Part shown: positions 28,349-41,133 of the stretch, piece by piece
How the letters are laid out: every line of letters begins with the position of its first letter
Numbering within the stretch: the first letter of the stretch is position 1
Source of the DNA: Porphyromonas sp.
Lineage (GTDB): Bacteria; Bacteroidota; Bacteroidia; Bacteroidales; Porphyromonadaceae
Direction: 5' to 3'
Length of the DNA stretch: 64,000 nucleotides
NCBI GenBank assembly: GCA_022772085.1
Contig: JALFBN010000015.1
Coordinates: 1 to 64,000, forward strand
Notes under the pieces: model-generated
The model's input: only the letters and a program-made list of their open reading frames with translations
What the model was told of the DNA's origin: nothing
The model's database searches: none
Program-made: the position numbers and the translations under genes

Positions 28349-31300
28349 TTATTTATACTCGCTCCAACGCTTAATCTGAATATCGTCTTCGGATAAGCGA
28401 CAGAAAGCAGTTATAAAGGCAGAAGCCAAACGTGCATTGGTGATCAGTGGGATATTGAGATCGATAGCCGTACGGCGCAACTTATAGCCATTTGTCAGTT
28501 CGCCGGCCGTGAGATTTTTATTGATATTAACCACCAAGTCTACCACGTGTTCCTGCAGAAGACTAATGATATGAGGCTTGCCCACCTCCTTCTCCCAATA
28601 GACTCGGATCGAAGGAATGCCGTTTTCTTGCAAAAAGTTATGCGTACCCTCCGTAGCGTAGAGCGTATAGCCCTTTTTGGTCAGCAGTCGACACGCATCC
28701 ATCAGGGCCACCTTTTGTTTGTAACTCCCTGAAGAGAGCAAAATCCCTTTCTTGGGTATACGTTGCCCCACGGAAAGCATTGACTTGAGGATTGCCTCAT
28801 CCGTATCGTCTGCAATACAGCCCACCTCGCCTGTAGAGGTCATATCAACCCCAAGTACGGGATCGGCTTTTTGCAAACGAGTAAAGGAGAATTGCGAAGC
28901 CTTAATACCTACATACTCCAAATCGAACGCATTCTTATTGGGTTTCTCAACAGGAAGACCCAACATAATACGTGTTGCCAAATCAATAAAATTGATTTTG
29001 AGGACCTTGCTCACAAAGGGGAAACTTCGAGAAGCTCTGAGGTTACACTCAATCACCTTGATATCATTATCCTTAGCTAAGAACTGGATATTAAAGGGTC
29101 CTGATATATGAAGAGCCTCCGCAATCTGACGGCTGATACGCTTGATACGACGCACCGTCTCCACATACAATTTCTGCGCAGGAAACTGGATCGTGGCATC
29201 GCCGGAGTGTACCCCGGCGAACTCAATATGCTCACTAATTGCGTAGGCAATAATCTCTCCATTACGCGCTACGGCATCCATCTCCACCTCCTTGGCATGC
29301 TCGATAAACTGACTCACAACCACAGGGTGCTTCTGCGATACGTTCGCTGCTAGTTTGAGGAAACGCTCCAACTCTTCGTGATTGGAACACACATTCATCG
29401 CGGCTCCTGAGAGTACATAACTCGGACGAACCAATACAGGATAGCCTACCTCACGGACAAAGTCATCAATATCTTCGATCGAAGTGAGCTCTCTCCAGGC
29501 CGGTTGATCGATACCTAAGCGGTCGAGCATGGCAGAGAACTTATGGCGATCTTCGGCGTTGTCGATACTTTGAGCCGATGTTCCCAAGATGCGTACCCGC
29601 TCCTGATCCAGACGAACAGCCAGATTATTGGGAATCTGTCCTCCGGTAGAGAGAATCACTCCCATGGGATTTTCTAATTCAAGGATATCCATCACACGCT
29701 CAAACGTGAGTTCATCGAAATAGAGTCGATCGCACTCGTCATAATCGGTACTCACCGTCTCAGGGTTATAATTGATCATCACAGAGTCGTATCCCTCACG
29801 ACGTATTGTATGAAGAGCATTCACTCCACACCAATCAAATTCGACCGAGCTACCAATACGATAAGCCCCTGACCCCAATACAACGACTGCAGGCTTCGTG
29901 GTATGATAGGCTATATCATGCTCTGTGCCATGGTATGTAAGATAAAGGTAATTAGTCTGAGCGGGAAACTCTGCTGCCAAGGTATCTATTTGTTTAACGA
30001 CAGGGCGAATACCTTGCTTCTGCCGAGCAGTGCGTACTTCATTGGAAGCCTGTTCAATATCTTGGCGGTCATGTTTCCAAATGGCACGAGCAATTTGGAA
30101 GTCCGAGAAGCCCTGTTGCTTAGCCTTGCGCATCAACTCAGGTGCAATACTTACCAGATCGGAATGTTGCTCTAAGAGCTCTGCCGTGCAGAGTATATTC
30201 TGAAGTCGATTCAAGAACCAACGATCAATACGTGTCAATTTGTGGATATCTTCAACCGAATAGCCTGCCCTAAAAGCTTTACTAATCACAAAGATACGCG
30301 TATCGGTAGGTGCCTGAAGGGCTGTATCGATATCTTTGATCACCAACTCCTTGTTCTCACAGAAGCCATGCATCCCTTGACCAATCATACGAAGTCCCTT
30401 TTGAATCGCCTCCTCGAAGGTGCGACCGATAGCCATCACTTCGCCAACGCTCTTCATACTACTGCCAAGCTCACGAGAGACGCCATGGAACTTACCCAAA
30501 TCCCAACGAGGAATCTTACAAACACAATAGTCGAGAGCAGGCTCAAAGAATGCCGGGGTGGAGTGAGTTACACTATTCTTGAGATCAAACAATCCGTAGC
30601 CCAAGCCCAACTTAGCAGCCACAAAGGCAAGAGGATACCCCGTGGCCTTAGAAGCAAGTGCCGAGGAGCGAGAAAGGCGCGCATTAACCTCAATCACTCG
30701 ATAATCTTCGCTCTCAGGATCAAGTGCATATTGTACGTTACACTCTCCTACAATGCCCAAATGACGAATAATACGGATAGCAAGCGAACGCAATTTGTGG
30801 TACTCTCGATTCGACAAAGTCTGCGAAGGAGCAATAACGATACTCTCACCTGTATGGATGCCCAAGGGATCAAAGTTTTCCATATTACATACCGTAATAC
30901 AATTGTCGTAAGCATCACGTACCACCTCGTACTCAACCTCTTTCCATCCCTTTAAGCTCTTTTCGACCAATACTTGAGGTGAAAAAGAAAAGGCTTTTTC
31001 GCAAAGAAGATCCAACTCCTCCTCATTATCACAAAAACCACTACCTAAGCCACCCAGAGCAAACGCAGCTCGGATGATTACGGGATAGCCCAACTTCTTA
31101 GCAGCCCGACGCGCGGCATCGACACTCTCAACGGCTTCACTGGCAATAGTCTTTACATCAATCTCATTGAGTTTATCGACGAAAAGTTCACGGTCTTCCG
31201 TTGCAATAATTGTCTCTACGGGTGTACCCAATACCTTTACATTGTAACGATCTAAAATCCCCTGTCGATAAAGGGCAACACCGCAGTTGAGAGCCGTCTG

Positions 31301-31576
31301 TCCTCCAAAGGCAAGGAGGATGCCATCGGGACGTTCCTTCGCAATGACCTTTTCTACAAAAAAAGGCGTTACCGGGAGGAAATAAACCTCGTCTGCAACA
31401 CCTTCACTCGTTTGCACTGTGGCAATATTAGGATTTATAAGTATCGTTTCAATCCCCTCCTCCCGTATAGCTTTGAGAGCTTGGGAGCCGGAATAGTCAA
31501 ATTCGCCTGCTTCGCCAATTTTTAGGGCGCCGGAGCCGAGGACAAGGACCTTCTTAGGTTTGCTATTGCTTGTCAT
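28349..31576 (-). CDS. carB: Carbamoyl-phosphate synthase large subunit
   Basis: Start at ATG 31576 ([36 protein letters not shown]); duplicated ATP-grasp halves. The ORF-track start at 31804 lies inside carA. Confidence 0.96.
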   Translation of the reverse strand: MTSNSKPKKVLVLGSGALKIGEAGEFDYSGSQALKAIREEGIETILINPNIATVQTSEGVADEVYFLPVTPFFVEKVIAKERPDGILLAFGGQTALNCGVALYRQGILDRYNVKVLGTPVETIIATEDRELFVDKLNEIDVKTIASEAVESVDAARRAAKKLGYPVIIRAAFALGGLGSGFCDNEEELDLLCEKAFSFSPQVLVEKSLKGWKEVEYEVVRDAYDNCITVCNMENFDPLGIHTGESIVIAPSQTLSNREYHKLRSLAIRIIRHLGIVGECNVQYALDPESEDYRVIEVNARLSRSSALASKATGYPLAFVAAKLGLGYGLFDLKNSVTHSTPAFFEPALDYCVCKIPRWDLGKFHGVSRELGSSMKSVGEVMAIGRTFEEAIQKGLRMIGQGMHGFCENKELVIKDIDTALQAPTDTRIFVISKAFRAGYSVEDIHKLTRIDRWFLNRLQNILCTAELLEQHSDLVSIAPELMRKAKQQGFSDFQIARAIWKHDRQDIEQASNEVRTARQKQGIRPVVKQIDTLAAEFPAQTNYLYLTYHGTEHDIAYHTTKPAVVVLGSGAYRIGSSVEFDWCGVNALHTIRREGYDSVMINYNPETVSTDYDECDRLYFDELTFERVMDILELENPMGVILSTGGQIPNNLAVRLDQERVRILGTSAQSIDNAEDRHKFSAMLDRLGIDQPAWRELTSIEDIDDFVREVGYPVLVRPSYVLSGAAMNVCSNHEELERFLKLAANVSQKHPVVVSQFIEHAKEVEMDAVARNGEIIAYAISEHIEFAGVHSGDATIQFPAQKLYVETVRRIKRISRQIAEALHISGPFNIQFLAKDNDIKVIECNLRASRSFPFVSKVLKINFIDLATRIMLGLPVEKPNKNAFDLEYVGIKASQFSFTRLQKADPVLGVDMTSTGEVGCIADDTDEAILKSMLSVGQRIPKKGILLSSGSYKQKVALMDACRLLTKKGYTLYATEGTHNFLQENGIPSIRVYWEKEVGKPHIISLLQEHVVDLVVNINKNLTAGELTNGYKLRRTAIDLNIPLITNARLASAFITAFCRLSEDDIQIKRWSEYK

Positions 31577-31619
31577 GATGTCTCTCTTTGTTTCTTGAAT
31601 ATAATTGTAGTATTGGGGG

Positions 31620-32687
31620 TTAAAGAAGTGAGAGGAATTCCTCAAAGAGGAAAAGAGTATCCTTGGGACCACCACACGCCTCGGGGTGGAACTGTACCGA
31701 ACGGAAAGGCTTTGTCTTGTGTTTGATCCCCTCATTAGACTGATCATTGAGGTTGATAAACCACTCTTCCCATTCACCATTGAGTGTAGAGCCATCCACG
31801 GCAAAACTGTGATTTTGACTCGTGATATAGCACTGGTTCGTACCTACCATACGTACAGGCTGATTGTGGCTTCGGTGCCCATATTTCAGTTTGTAAATTT
31901 GAGCTCCTGCAGCAAGAGAGAGTAATTGATTACCCATACAGATTCCATACAGAGGTTTATCACCTTCGATAGCCTTACGCAGATGCTCTACTGTCTTGGT
32001 GCACATTTCAGGGTTACCAGGACCATTGCTCACAAAAATACCATCGTACTCGAGGAGCGTAAAGTCATAGTCCCAAGGTACGCGTATCACGGTAGTATCC
32101 TCACGTAGTAGCTGACGGATGATGTTGTGTTTTACCCCACAGTCGATCAAAACGATCTTTTTAGCACCACTACCATAGTAGATCACCTCCTGAGTAGAGG
32201 CCTTAGCAACGAGATTCTGTTCCTCCCAATGTTCATCCACTGCAGGGGCCTCCACCTCTTCAATTACAATTGTCCCTTTTTGCGATCCATGCTCCCGAAG
32301 GTGCTTGGTAAGAGCTCTTGTATCGATACCCGAGAGGCCAACAGTATTTTCCTTTTGAAGATACTCTGCCAAGGAACAGGAGGCATTCCAATGGCTGTAT
32401 TCTTCGGAATAATCCGCAACGACAATAGCCTGCATGTAGATCCGTTCACTCTCTAAATGAAGGGCAATCCCATCCGAAGAAATAGCATTAGAAGGCACAC
32501 CGTAGTTCCCCACCATAGGGTAAGTCATAACTATGATTTGCCCCATATAACTTGGGTCGGTGAGACTTTCGGGATAACCATTCATTGCGGTATTGAATAC
32601 CACTTCCCCGATGATATTTTTTTCTGCACCAAAAGAATAGCCTGCAAATGAAGTACCATCTTGTAGCGTTAGAGTTGCTTTCTTCAT
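31620..32687 (-). CDS. carA: Carbamoyl-phosphate synthase small subunit
   Basis: Start [20 protein letters not shown]; glutaminase [25 protein letters not shown]. Confidence 0.96.
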   Translation of the reverse strand: MKKATLTLQDGTSFAGYSFGAEKNIIGEVVFNTAMNGYPESLTDPSYMGQIIVMTYPMVGNYGVPSNAISSDGIALHLESERIYMQAIVVADYSEEYSHWNASCSLAEYLQKENTVGLSGIDTRALTKHLREHGSQKGTIVIEEVEAPAVDEHWEEQNLVAKASTQEVIYYGSGAKKIVLIDCGVKHNIIRQLLREDTTVIRVPWDYDFTLLEYDGIFVSNGPGNPEMCTKTVEHLRKAIEGDKPLYGICMGNQLLSLAAGAQIYKLKYGHRSHNQPVRMVGTNQCYITSQNHSFAVDGSTLNGEWEEWFINLNDQSNEGIKHKTKPFRSVQFHPEACGGPKDTLFLFEEFLSLL

Positions 32688-32688
32688 A

Positions 32689-34581
32689 TTACTCTTTATG
32701 CCAATCATTTTCTACATAGTTGATAAATGCCTCATTGACGAGGTGTGCCCCGCCAGGTGTTGGGAAATTACCCGTAAAGTACCAATCGCCGGGATTGTTG
32801 GGAATTGCTTCATGCAGTCCCTCAATACTCTGAAAAACGATCTTTACCTCTGCCTTGAGATGGGCAGGTTTTACGAGCTCTACGATCTTTTCCGAGATCT
32901 CCTCCGATGTAAACGGCTTGTATATCGCCTTTACGACATTGGGGACAAAGTTGTTTCGGGAGACCTTACGAAGACTCAAGGCTTCGCGGTACTGTTGCTC
33001 AATAATATAGTTTGTACCACGATCTCTATGCAGTGCAATGGCAGCGCGGAAAGCGATAAACTCTTTCATGCGACTCATATCAATCCCATAGCAATCGGGG
33101 TAGCGGATCTGAGGAGAACTTGAGACAATCACAATCAGTTTAGGTCCAATGCGGTCAAGTATTTTGAGGATGCTCTGCTTGATCGTTGTACCACGAACAA
33201 TACTATCGTCAATGATCACCAAATTGTCCACATCCTGTTTGATACTACCGTAGGTAACGTCATAGACGTGAGCTGCCAGATCATTACGACTCTGCCCTTC
33301 TGCAATAAAAGTACGTAGTTTAATATCTTTGATCGCTACCTTCTCGGTGCGAATCTTCCGCTGAATGATCGCCTTCAGTTCTTCCTCTGATAGAGAACCT
33401 TGTCCCTTTTTAAGGGCAAGAAGTTTTTCTTTATTGAGGTGATCATTGAGCCCCTCTACCATACCATAATAGGCGACTTCTGCCGTATTGGGTACAAAGG
33501 AAAAAACCGAATGATCAAGGTCATTGCCGATAGATTGAAGAATCTGTGGCGTAAGAAGATAGCCCAACTTCTTACGCTCTTTATAAATATCTACATCACT
33601 GCCTCTAGAAAAATAGATGCGTTCAAAGGAACAAGCCTTGAGTGTATCGGGTGCAAGGATCTGCTCCAATCGGGTCACCCCTCGCTGATTGATCAGAAGC
33701 GATTGCCCCGGCATAAGCTCCTTGATCGCCTCGTGCGATACATTCATCACGGTTTGGATCACAGGACGCTCCGATGCAATCACGGCGATCTCCTCATCCA
33801 AATAGTAGAATGCGGGTCTAATACCATGGGCATCTCGTACGGCGTACATCTCGCCACTCCCCGTTAGCCCACACATCACGAAGCCACCATCCCACAAGGG
33901 AGCAGCCTTACGCAGGGCTTGAGCTAGGTCTATCTTTTCCTCAATGTAGTGGGTAATATCCATTCCTCTGAGGTTGTGCTCCAAACGTCCCATTGTGTAG
34001 ACACGCTCCACCTCTCGATCCAAACGATGTCCAATCTGCTCTAGGAGGATGTGCATATCGCTGATCACCCTAGGGTGTTGTCCCTTACTTGTAATGGCAT
34101 CGAAGATGGCATCCACATTGGTTAGATTGAAGTTCCCACAAATTGCGAGGGAACGCGCACGCCAATTGTTTCGGCGAACCATGGGATGAACGAAGGAGAG
34201 ACCACTTTTTCCTGTCGTGGAATAACGGAGGTGTCCCATGTAGCATTCTCCAGCAAAAGGAATATGCGCCTCGGCAAAGATGGGATCGCTCAATTGCTCA
34301 GGGGTATAATCAGCAAACATACGGTGCGTGTTGCTAAAGATCTCTGCAATGGCACTGGCACCTTCTGCTCGCTGACGATACAGATACTCTTCACCCGGAG
34401 CTGCATGTAGCTTTACGGAAGCAAATCCGGCTCCCTCCTGTCCTCGGTTGTGTTGTTTCTCCATAAGGAGATAGAGCTTATTGAGTCCGTACATCCACGT
34501 ACCATACTTTTCTTGGTAATAGGAGAGCGGTTTGAGGAGCCGTACGAGGGCTATACCACATTCATGTTTGAGAGGTTCCAT
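32689..34581 (-). CDS. PurF-like amidophosphoribosyltransferase paralogue
   Basis: 630 aa; N-terminal class II GATase (HECGIALV; HNRGQEGAG; GHLRYSTTG), PRPP loop VIIDDSIVRGTT, long insert before the PRPP loop. Confidence 0.85.
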   Translation of the reverse strand: MEPLKHECGIALVRLLKPLSYYQEKYGTWMYGLNKLYLLMEKQHNRGQEGAGFASVKLHAAPGEEYLYRQRAEGASAIAEIFSNTHRMFADYTPEQLSDPIFAEAHIPFAGECYMGHLRYSTTGKSGLSFVHPMVRRNNWRARSLAICGNFNLTNVDAIFDAITSKGQHPRVISDMHILLEQIGHRLDREVERVYTMGRLEHNLRGMDITHYIEEKIDLAQALRKAAPLWDGGFVMCGLTGSGEMYAVRDAHGIRPAFYYLDEEIAVIASERPVIQTVMNVSHEAIKELMPGQSLLINQRGVTRLEQILAPDTLKACSFERIYFSRGSDVDIYKERKKLGYLLTPQILQSIGNDLDHSVFSFVPNTAEVAYYGMVEGLNDHLNKEKLLALKKGQGSLSEEELKAIIQRKIRTEKVAIKDIKLRTFIAEGQSRNDLAAHVYDVTYGSIKQDVDNLVIIDDSIVRGTTIKQSILKILDRIGPKLIVIVSSSPQIRYPDCYGIDMSRMKEFIAFRAAIALHRDRGTNYIIEQQYREALSLRKVSRNNFVPNVVKAIYKPFTSEEISEKIVELVKPAHLKAEVKIVFQSIEGLHEAIPNNPGDWYFTGNFPTPGGAHLVNEAFINYVENDWHKE

Positions 34582-34613
34582 ATATCGTAATATGCAGTCT
34601 ACGTTAGTGGGAT

Positions 34614-36485
34614 TTAACGACCTTTTTTCTGTTGATTGCGCATTTGTTGCTGTTGTAGGCGTTGCGCCTCCTCAAGACGAGCCATAAATCCTGATTTTTT
34701 CTTGGGCTTCTTCTTGTTCTCTTCAATCTTGGCAAGTACCTTCTCTTCGTTGATCAAGAGACGACTAGCGAGGAATTGGAGAATAGTTATCAGTGTGGAG
34801 ATAAAATAGTAGTAGCAGAGACCCGAAGCATTGTTATTGAAAAAGAAAAAGAACATAACCGACATAATGTAGGGCATATACTTCATCATTTTCATCTGTT
34901 GGTTATCACCTGCTCCGGACATATTCATCGTGTATTGAGAGTAGAGGATGTTAGTTACAGCCCAAAGGAGGCAGAATAGACTTAGGTGATTACCCATGAG
35001 TCCCGAGAGAATGGGTATATCAAAATCCCAAGAGAGGATGGCATCGTAAGTCGATAGGTCGCTAGCCCACAAAAACGATTCACCACGAAGAGCAATAGCT
35101 GTAGGGAAGAACATATACAGCGAAATGAGGAACGGCATCTGCAATAGCATCGGCAAACAACCACTCATCGGACTGGCACCTGCCTGCTTGTAGAGTGCCA
35201 TTGTCTCTTGGCTTCTCTTCATCATCATGGCTTGCTCCTGACCGGGATACTTATCGTTGATCGCTTTTATTTGGGGCTTAAGCACGCGCATCTTGGCTTG
35301 GGAGAGGTAGCTCTTGAAAGTCAAGGGAGAGAGAACCGTCTTAATAATGAGGGTAAGAAGTAGTATAATCAGCCCCCAATTAGAGATGTACTTGCTTAAG
35401 AAGTCCACAATAGGTATGATCAAATGTACATTGATCCAGCGGAATACACTCCCTCCTACATAGACAAGGTGCTCTAGGTGTAGGCGGTCTTGATCTGCCT
35501 CTATCCCCTCGTCATACGCCTTCAGGAGGTGATGCTCCAACGGTCCCATGTAAAGAGTGAAACAGGCTTGGGCATCTGCATCTCTTGTAAAGGGGAAAGT
35601 GGTACTTACCTTACACTCTTTGGTGTAATCGCCATCCTTGGGCATAACAATCTGCTCCAGATTGGAATTTTCAAATGCGTTACCGGCATCAGCAATCCAC
35701 ACAGCGGAAAAGAATTTATCCTTAAAGGCAATCCAAGAGATCCGCTCATTGATTTTTTCGGTCTTCGAGCCCTTTTCGCTGAGGCGTTCCACGTTATCAG
35801 CAAGAAGTTTATAGTAAATCGCCGAATATTGATTTTCGTTTTGCCAAGAGAGCTCTTGTCTGCGAATCTTCTGACCCAACTCCAAATCTTGATAACGCAT
35901 ATTGCTTGGGAAGAGACGATCGAGGTGTGCACCTCTGATGGTGAGGCGCATACGATAGTCATTGGGCAGGAGCGTATAAACAAGATCCAAGTAGGCGATA
36001 CTATCGACTTGCAAGCGCATCGTAAGAGTACTATCAGCCTGACGGATAGGTTTGAAATAGAGATCTTTGGTATCTACAACACGCCCCATTACTGTACGCA
36101 AGGGGAGATTGAAGTAACTATCTTCAGGGGTAAAAAGATCTAATGGTTGCCCCTCTTGCGCCTTATATTCTTTCAGACGAGCTTGTATGGCATACCCACC
36201 GCGAGAGGAAAAGGTAACTGCTACTTTTTCATTTTCTAATTTAATGATCTGCTCTTTCCCAACAGCTTCTCCAAGCAGAGGAACCATCGTTTGCAAAGAA
36301 TCTCCCGTAAGAGTCGTCGTAGATACGGCCTCCTCCTCAGGGCTATTGGCTTCTGCTACGAGCGAATCCATTTGGGTAGAGGATTGCGGGGTAGCCCCCT
36401 CCTCAGGTGTAGGTCGATTTAGAAAGGTGAACCCTATCAGTACCAATGCAATAAGGGCTACTCCAATAATTGTATTTTTATCCAT
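34614..36485 (-). CDS. yidC: Membrane protein insertase
   Basis: 623 aa; LLTLIIKTVLSPLTFKSYLSQAKMRVLKPQIKAINDKYPG, QAGASPMSGCLPMLLQMPFLISLYMFF. Confidence 0.96.
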   Translation of the reverse strand: MDKNTIIGVALIALVLIGFTFLNRPTPEEGATPQSSTQMDSLVAEANSPEEEAVSTTTLTGDSLQTMVPLLGEAVGKEQIIKLENEKVAVTFSSRGGYAIQARLKEYKAQEGQPLDLFTPEDSYFNLPLRTVMGRVVDTKDLYFKPIRQADSTLTMRLQVDSIAYLDLVYTLLPNDYRMRLTIRGAHLDRLFPSNMRYQDLELGQKIRRQELSWQNENQYSAIYYKLLADNVERLSEKGSKTEKINERISWIAFKDKFFSAVWIADAGNAFENSNLEQIVMPKDGDYTKECKVSTTFPFTRDADAQACFTLYMGPLEHHLLKAYDEGIEADQDRLHLEHLVYVGGSVFRWINVHLIIPIVDFLSKYISNWGLIILLLTLIIKTVLSPLTFKSYLSQAKMRVLKPQIKAINDKYPGQEQAMMMKRSQETMALYKQAGASPMSGCLPMLLQMPFLISLYMFFPTAIALRGESFLWASDLSTYDAILSWDFDIPILSGLMGNHLSLFCLLWAVTNILYSQYTMNMSGAGDNQQMKMMKYMPYIMSVMFFFFFNNNASGLCYYYFISTLITILQFLASRLLINEEKVLAKIEENKKKPKKKSGFMARLEEAQRLQQQQMRNQQKKGR

Positions 36486-36577
36486 ATTATTTGGTTATAC
36501 TCAAGAATAAAAGCGACTTGCAGGTGATGAACAAACAACAACTTGCCCACAAGGTGAAAGATCCGTTGGAAAGCAAA

Positions 36578-38197
<1,620 letters not shown>

Positions 38198-38310
38198 TTA
38201 TAAATACTCTTTAGCGTTTGTTCTTTTTACTCCGTTGGGCATAGTCCTACCTTTGTCTTTATTGAGAGGCGCATTCCACACCCTCCGTTTAGGTAAGTCC
38301 ATACTCCCTG

Positions 38311-38318
38311 CAAAGGTA
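38311..38318 (-). promoter_or_regulatory. Bacteroidota -7 box for pyrG transcript
   Basis: TACCTTTG on minus strand (CAAAGGTA 38311-38318), about 120 nt upstream of pyrG ATG. Confidence 0.5.
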
Positions 38319-38524
38319 CAATTTTGCGAACAAACTACACCCCACCCGCCGAACAAAAAAAAAGACCTTTTCGTGAAACTCTAAAATACCCCAGCCCTGC
38401 ATTTTTCCACTCTCAGGCAAAAGTTTTTTGTTTCACAGGCTCTGTTTCAAGAAGCCTTGCCCCGTATTTTTTTAATCCTGCACAGGCAGTCAATCTCCTC
38501 ACCAAAAGAAAATGGGTACAAGCC

Positions 38525-38554
38525 TTGCACATTTCAAGTTTATTATTACCTTTG
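38525..38554 (+). promoter_or_regulatory. Promoter of tRNA-Cys
   Basis: TTG 38525-38527, 19-nt spacer, TACCTTTG 38547-38554, 18 nt upstream of the tRNA 5' end. Confidence 0.7.
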
Positions 38555-38572
38555 CACCCAGAAAAACGAGAA

Positions 38573-38643
38573 GGTTCGTTGGCCGAGTGGTTAGGCACCG
38601 GTCTGCAAAACCGTTTACGGCGGTTCGATTCCGCCACGAACCT
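38573..38643 (+). tRNA. tRNA-Cys (GCA)
   Basis: GGTTCGT...ACGAACC 7-bp acceptor stem, anticodon loop CTGCAAA, GGCGGTTCGATTCCGCC T-arm, U73 discriminator typical of tRNA-Cys; CCA not encoded. Confidence 0.93.
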
Positions 38644-38653
38644 CAAGAAGATG

Positions 38654-38715
38654 AGGAGTACTATGATACTTCCTAGCAGTAGGAATGAGGATCATAAGTG
38701 CTCCTTTTCGTTTTT
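38654..38715 (+). terminator. Intrinsic terminator of tRNA-Cys
   Basis: AGGAGTACTATGAT...TTCCTA GCAG TAGGAA...ATCATAAGTGCTCCT hairpin followed by TTTTCGTTTTT. Confidence 0.75.
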
Positions 38716-38949
38716 CTGAAGAGACTTGATCAATGTATGATCGGTGCGGTATGAGGCAATACTTCCCCTCCCGGATGATTTGGTGGATTTTCTGCTTGAA
38801 AGAAGATCCTATACTCTACCCACGAGGCTCACAAGGACGATACATTGCCCAAGATTTTTGTGCAGGGTTATTAAAAAAAGAACTAACTTTGCAGGGGATT
38901 TTGTGTGGGTAGCTATATCCACCTAGAGAAAAAGAGCAGCATAAAGTAG

Positions 38950-39450
38950 ATGACAGAGGTACGTTACATACTCAGCTTTAAGGGATTACCCGAAGGAGAT
39001 TTCAAAGAAGTCTTCACGTTGAGTGGTGACTTCTTGACTACGATTGAGGGATTCGATATCCTAGGTGGTGAGGTCAAAGTTGAAGCAGAAGGTTCTCGTT
39101 GTGGAGACAATTTCGAAGTAGACTTCGTCCTTAGTGGCAAAATCCAAACGCTCTGCGACCGATGCAACACTCCTTTGACAGTCTCTTTGGATGCAGTTTT
39201 CCCCGTGGACTTTTCTTTTGGAGAGAGCACCAAGGAGGTTGCGGACAACGTATTTGTAGTCTCTCGCAACGAACCGGAGTTTGTGCTTGATGAACTCTTT
39301 TGGCAATGGGTTGTGCTGGCGATACCGATGCGCAAAGTTCATCCCGAGGGTGCTTGTAGCGAAGCCGTTGAGGACTTCTTCCGCAAACAGCAAAGAGATA
39401 CCAAAGATGCTCGCTGGGCGAGCCTCGAGCAGATAGAATTTGATAAATAG
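38950..39450 (+). CDS. DUF177 (YceD-like) protein
   Basis: 166 aa upstream of rpmF; LCDRCNTPL motif and canonical yceD-rpmF-fabH order. Confidence 0.85.
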   Translation: MTEVRYILSFKGLPEGDFKEVFTLSGDFLTTIEGFDILGGEVKVEAEGSRCGDNFEVDFVLSGKIQTLCDRCNTPLTVSLDAVFPVDFSFGESTKEVADNVFVVSRNEPEFVLDELFWQWVVLAIPMRKVHPEGACSEAVEDFFRKQQRDTKDARWASLEQIEFDK

Positions 39451-39478
39451 TAAAACAAGAACATAAAGATATAGAACA

Positions 39479-39661
39479 ATGGCACATCCTAAACGTAGAC
39501 AATCAAAGACAAGAACTCTCAAACGCAGAACTCACGATAAGGCTGCAATGCCCACTCTTGCTAAGTGTCCTCAATGCGGTGCTTGGCACATCTATCACAC
39601 CGTCTGTGGCGAATGTGGTTATTATAGAGGTAAACTAGCTATCGCCAAGGGCGACGAGTAA
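39479..39661 (+). CDS. rpmF: 50S ribosomal protein L32 (zinc-ribbon form)
   Basis: 60 aa; MAHPKRRQSKTRTLKRRTHDKA, CPQC...CGEC. Confidence 0.95.
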   Translation: MAHPKRRQSKTRTLKRRTHDKAAMPTLAKCPQCGAWHIYHTVCGECGYYRGKLAIAKGDE

Positions 39662-39662
39662 A

Positions 39663-39837
39663 AGCTCGCCGATCTCTGCCTTATAGAAACCGGAAAAAGG
39701 GATATACATACAAGGGGAGAAAGCTCTTCCCGACCCTCTTTCGAGATAAGGCAGGAGGAAACTCTCTCTGTCCACTTCGGGTCTTCAAGGGGACGGCTTC
39801 GTTCCGTGCAAGTGGGCACTCGCGCACATATCGGGCT
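39663..39837 (+). ncRNA. Candidate structured RNA (three-way junction) downstream of rpmF
   Basis: Hand-folded: closing AGC..CCGAT (39663-39673) / ATCGG-GCT (39830-39837); arm A CTGCCTTAT 39676-39684 / ATAAGGCAG 39746-39754 with inner GGGGAG..CTCTTCCC hairpin; arm B TGTCCACTT 39769-39777 / AAGTGGGCA 39810-39818 with inner ACGG/CCGT. Confidence 0.45.
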
Positions 39838-39858
39838 AAAAATACGAGAGGAAAAAGC

Positions 39859-39924
39859 AACTTCGAGAAGTAGTGTATGTAAGAAACCCTAGGCTCTTAC
39901 ATAATGCCTCTCGGAGTTTTTTTT
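39859..39924 (+). terminator. Strong intrinsic terminator between rpmF/RNA candidate and fabH
   Basis: AACTTCGAGAAG..TATGTAAGA..TCTTACATA..CTCTCGGAGTT hairpin then TTTTTTTT. Confidence 0.85.
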
Positions 39925-40093
39925 CTGCAACATCCGACTCCTTTAGCCATACGGCAAAAGGGATAGGAAGAGGGGAGATAATCCAATATCCTATTTTTTT
40001 CGTAATTTAGTGCCGATAAAGAACGAGCTGACAAACATACAAAACTGAAGCTACGAACAACATTGAGATAATAAACGCATAGAAAAAACTACA

Positions 40094-41095
40094 ATGATGA
40101 ATCAACTATATGCTACCATCACTGCCGTGGGAGCCTATCTTCCCGAGGAGAGATTGACCAACGCAGATTTAGAAAAAATGGTGGATACGAGCGACGAATG
40201 GATTATGTCTCGTGTGGGGATCAAAGAACGTCGTATCTTGCGCGACCCCTCTAAAGGAGCCTCCTATTTGGCTACGGAGGCGGTGAAGGAAATGCTCGAA
40301 CGCAATAATATAGATCCTCTCAGTGTCGAAGGATTGTTCCTTGCAACCAATACCGCAGACTATCACTTTCCTCCCACTTCATCGATTGTAGCTCATGATA
40401 GCGGATGCCACAATGCGTTTACCTTCGATCTTGTCTCGGCTTGTCCCAGTTGGCTCTACGCTTTGGAAACAGGAGCGAACTATATCCGTGCGGGACGTTG
40501 CAAGCGACTTGTGATTGTGGCAACCGAAAAGATGTCCGCAGCCGTAGACTATACCGACCGTCAGACCTGCCCTCTCTTCGGAGATGGATCGGGTTGCGTT
40601 CTTTTGGAAGCAACGGAAGAACCTGTGGGTGTTATGGACTCGATATTCCATACCGATGGTGTGGGACGTGCTCACCTAATCATGAAGTCGGGAGGTTCTG
40701 CAAGCCCTGCAACAGCTGAGACAGTGGCTCGTCGTGAGCATTTTGTGTACCAAGAGGGGAGCCATGTATTCAAGTATGCCGTTAATGGCATGTCCGATGT
40801 TTGCGAGCAAGTGATGAAACGCAATAACTTGAGTCGTGAGGATATTGCGTGGTTCGTGCCTCATCAAGCCAACCTCCGCATCATTGATATGGTAGGACGT
40901 TACCTCAAAGTACCCAAAGAGAAGGTGATGATCAACATCGAAAAGTATGGTAACACCAGTTCTGCCACTATCCCCATTTGCCTTTGGGAGTGGGAGAAGC
41001 AACTCCACAAAGGAGATAACCTTATCCTTACCTCTTTTGGTGCAGGTTATACTTGGGGAGCCGTGTACCTTAAATGGGGATACGATCCGAAGTAA
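40094..41095 (+). CDS. fabH: 3-oxoacyl-ACP synthase III
   Basis: 333 aa; [16 protein letters not shown]-like start, [43 protein letters not shown]. Confidence 0.95.
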   Translation: MMNQLYATITAVGAYLPEERLTNADLEKMVDTSDEWIMSRVGIKERRILRDPSKGASYLATEAVKEMLERNNIDPLSVEGLFLATNTADYHFPPTSSIVAHDSGCHNAFTFDLVSACPSWLYALETGANYIRAGRCKRLVIVATEKMSAAVDYTDRQTCPLFGDGSGCVLLEATEEPVGVMDSIFHTDGVGRAHLIMKSGGSASPATAETVARREHFVYQEGSHVFKYAVNGMSDVCEQVMKRNNLSREDIAWFVPHQANLRIIDMVGRYLKVPKEKVMINIEKYGNTSSATIPICLWEWEKQLHKGDNLILTSFGAGYTWGAVYLKWGYDPK

Positions 41096-41133
41096 GACAA
41101 GTACATGACAAGAGCTTCAGCAACACGATAAAG

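Noticed and set aside
30242-30955. 237-aa plus-strand ORF opposite carB
   Set aside because: Fully antisense to well-conserved carB; no domain signature. Likewise 35490-36143 (opposite yidC), 59626-60306 (opposite secA) and 44995-45558 (opposite recG).
31577-31804. 76-aa N-terminal extension of carB in the ORF track
   Set aside because: Extension lies out of frame inside carA with a non-protein-like sequence; canonical CarB start ([16 protein letters not shown]) is at 31576.
38324-38719. 131-aa ORF spanning the tRNA-Cys
   Set aside because: Covers promoter, tRNA and terminator; low-complexity, no homology pattern.
39925-40093. Possible CRISPR or riboswitch signal near fabH
   Set aside because: No regularly spaced repeats and no recognisable aptamer consensus; only an A/T-rich promoter-like stretch.
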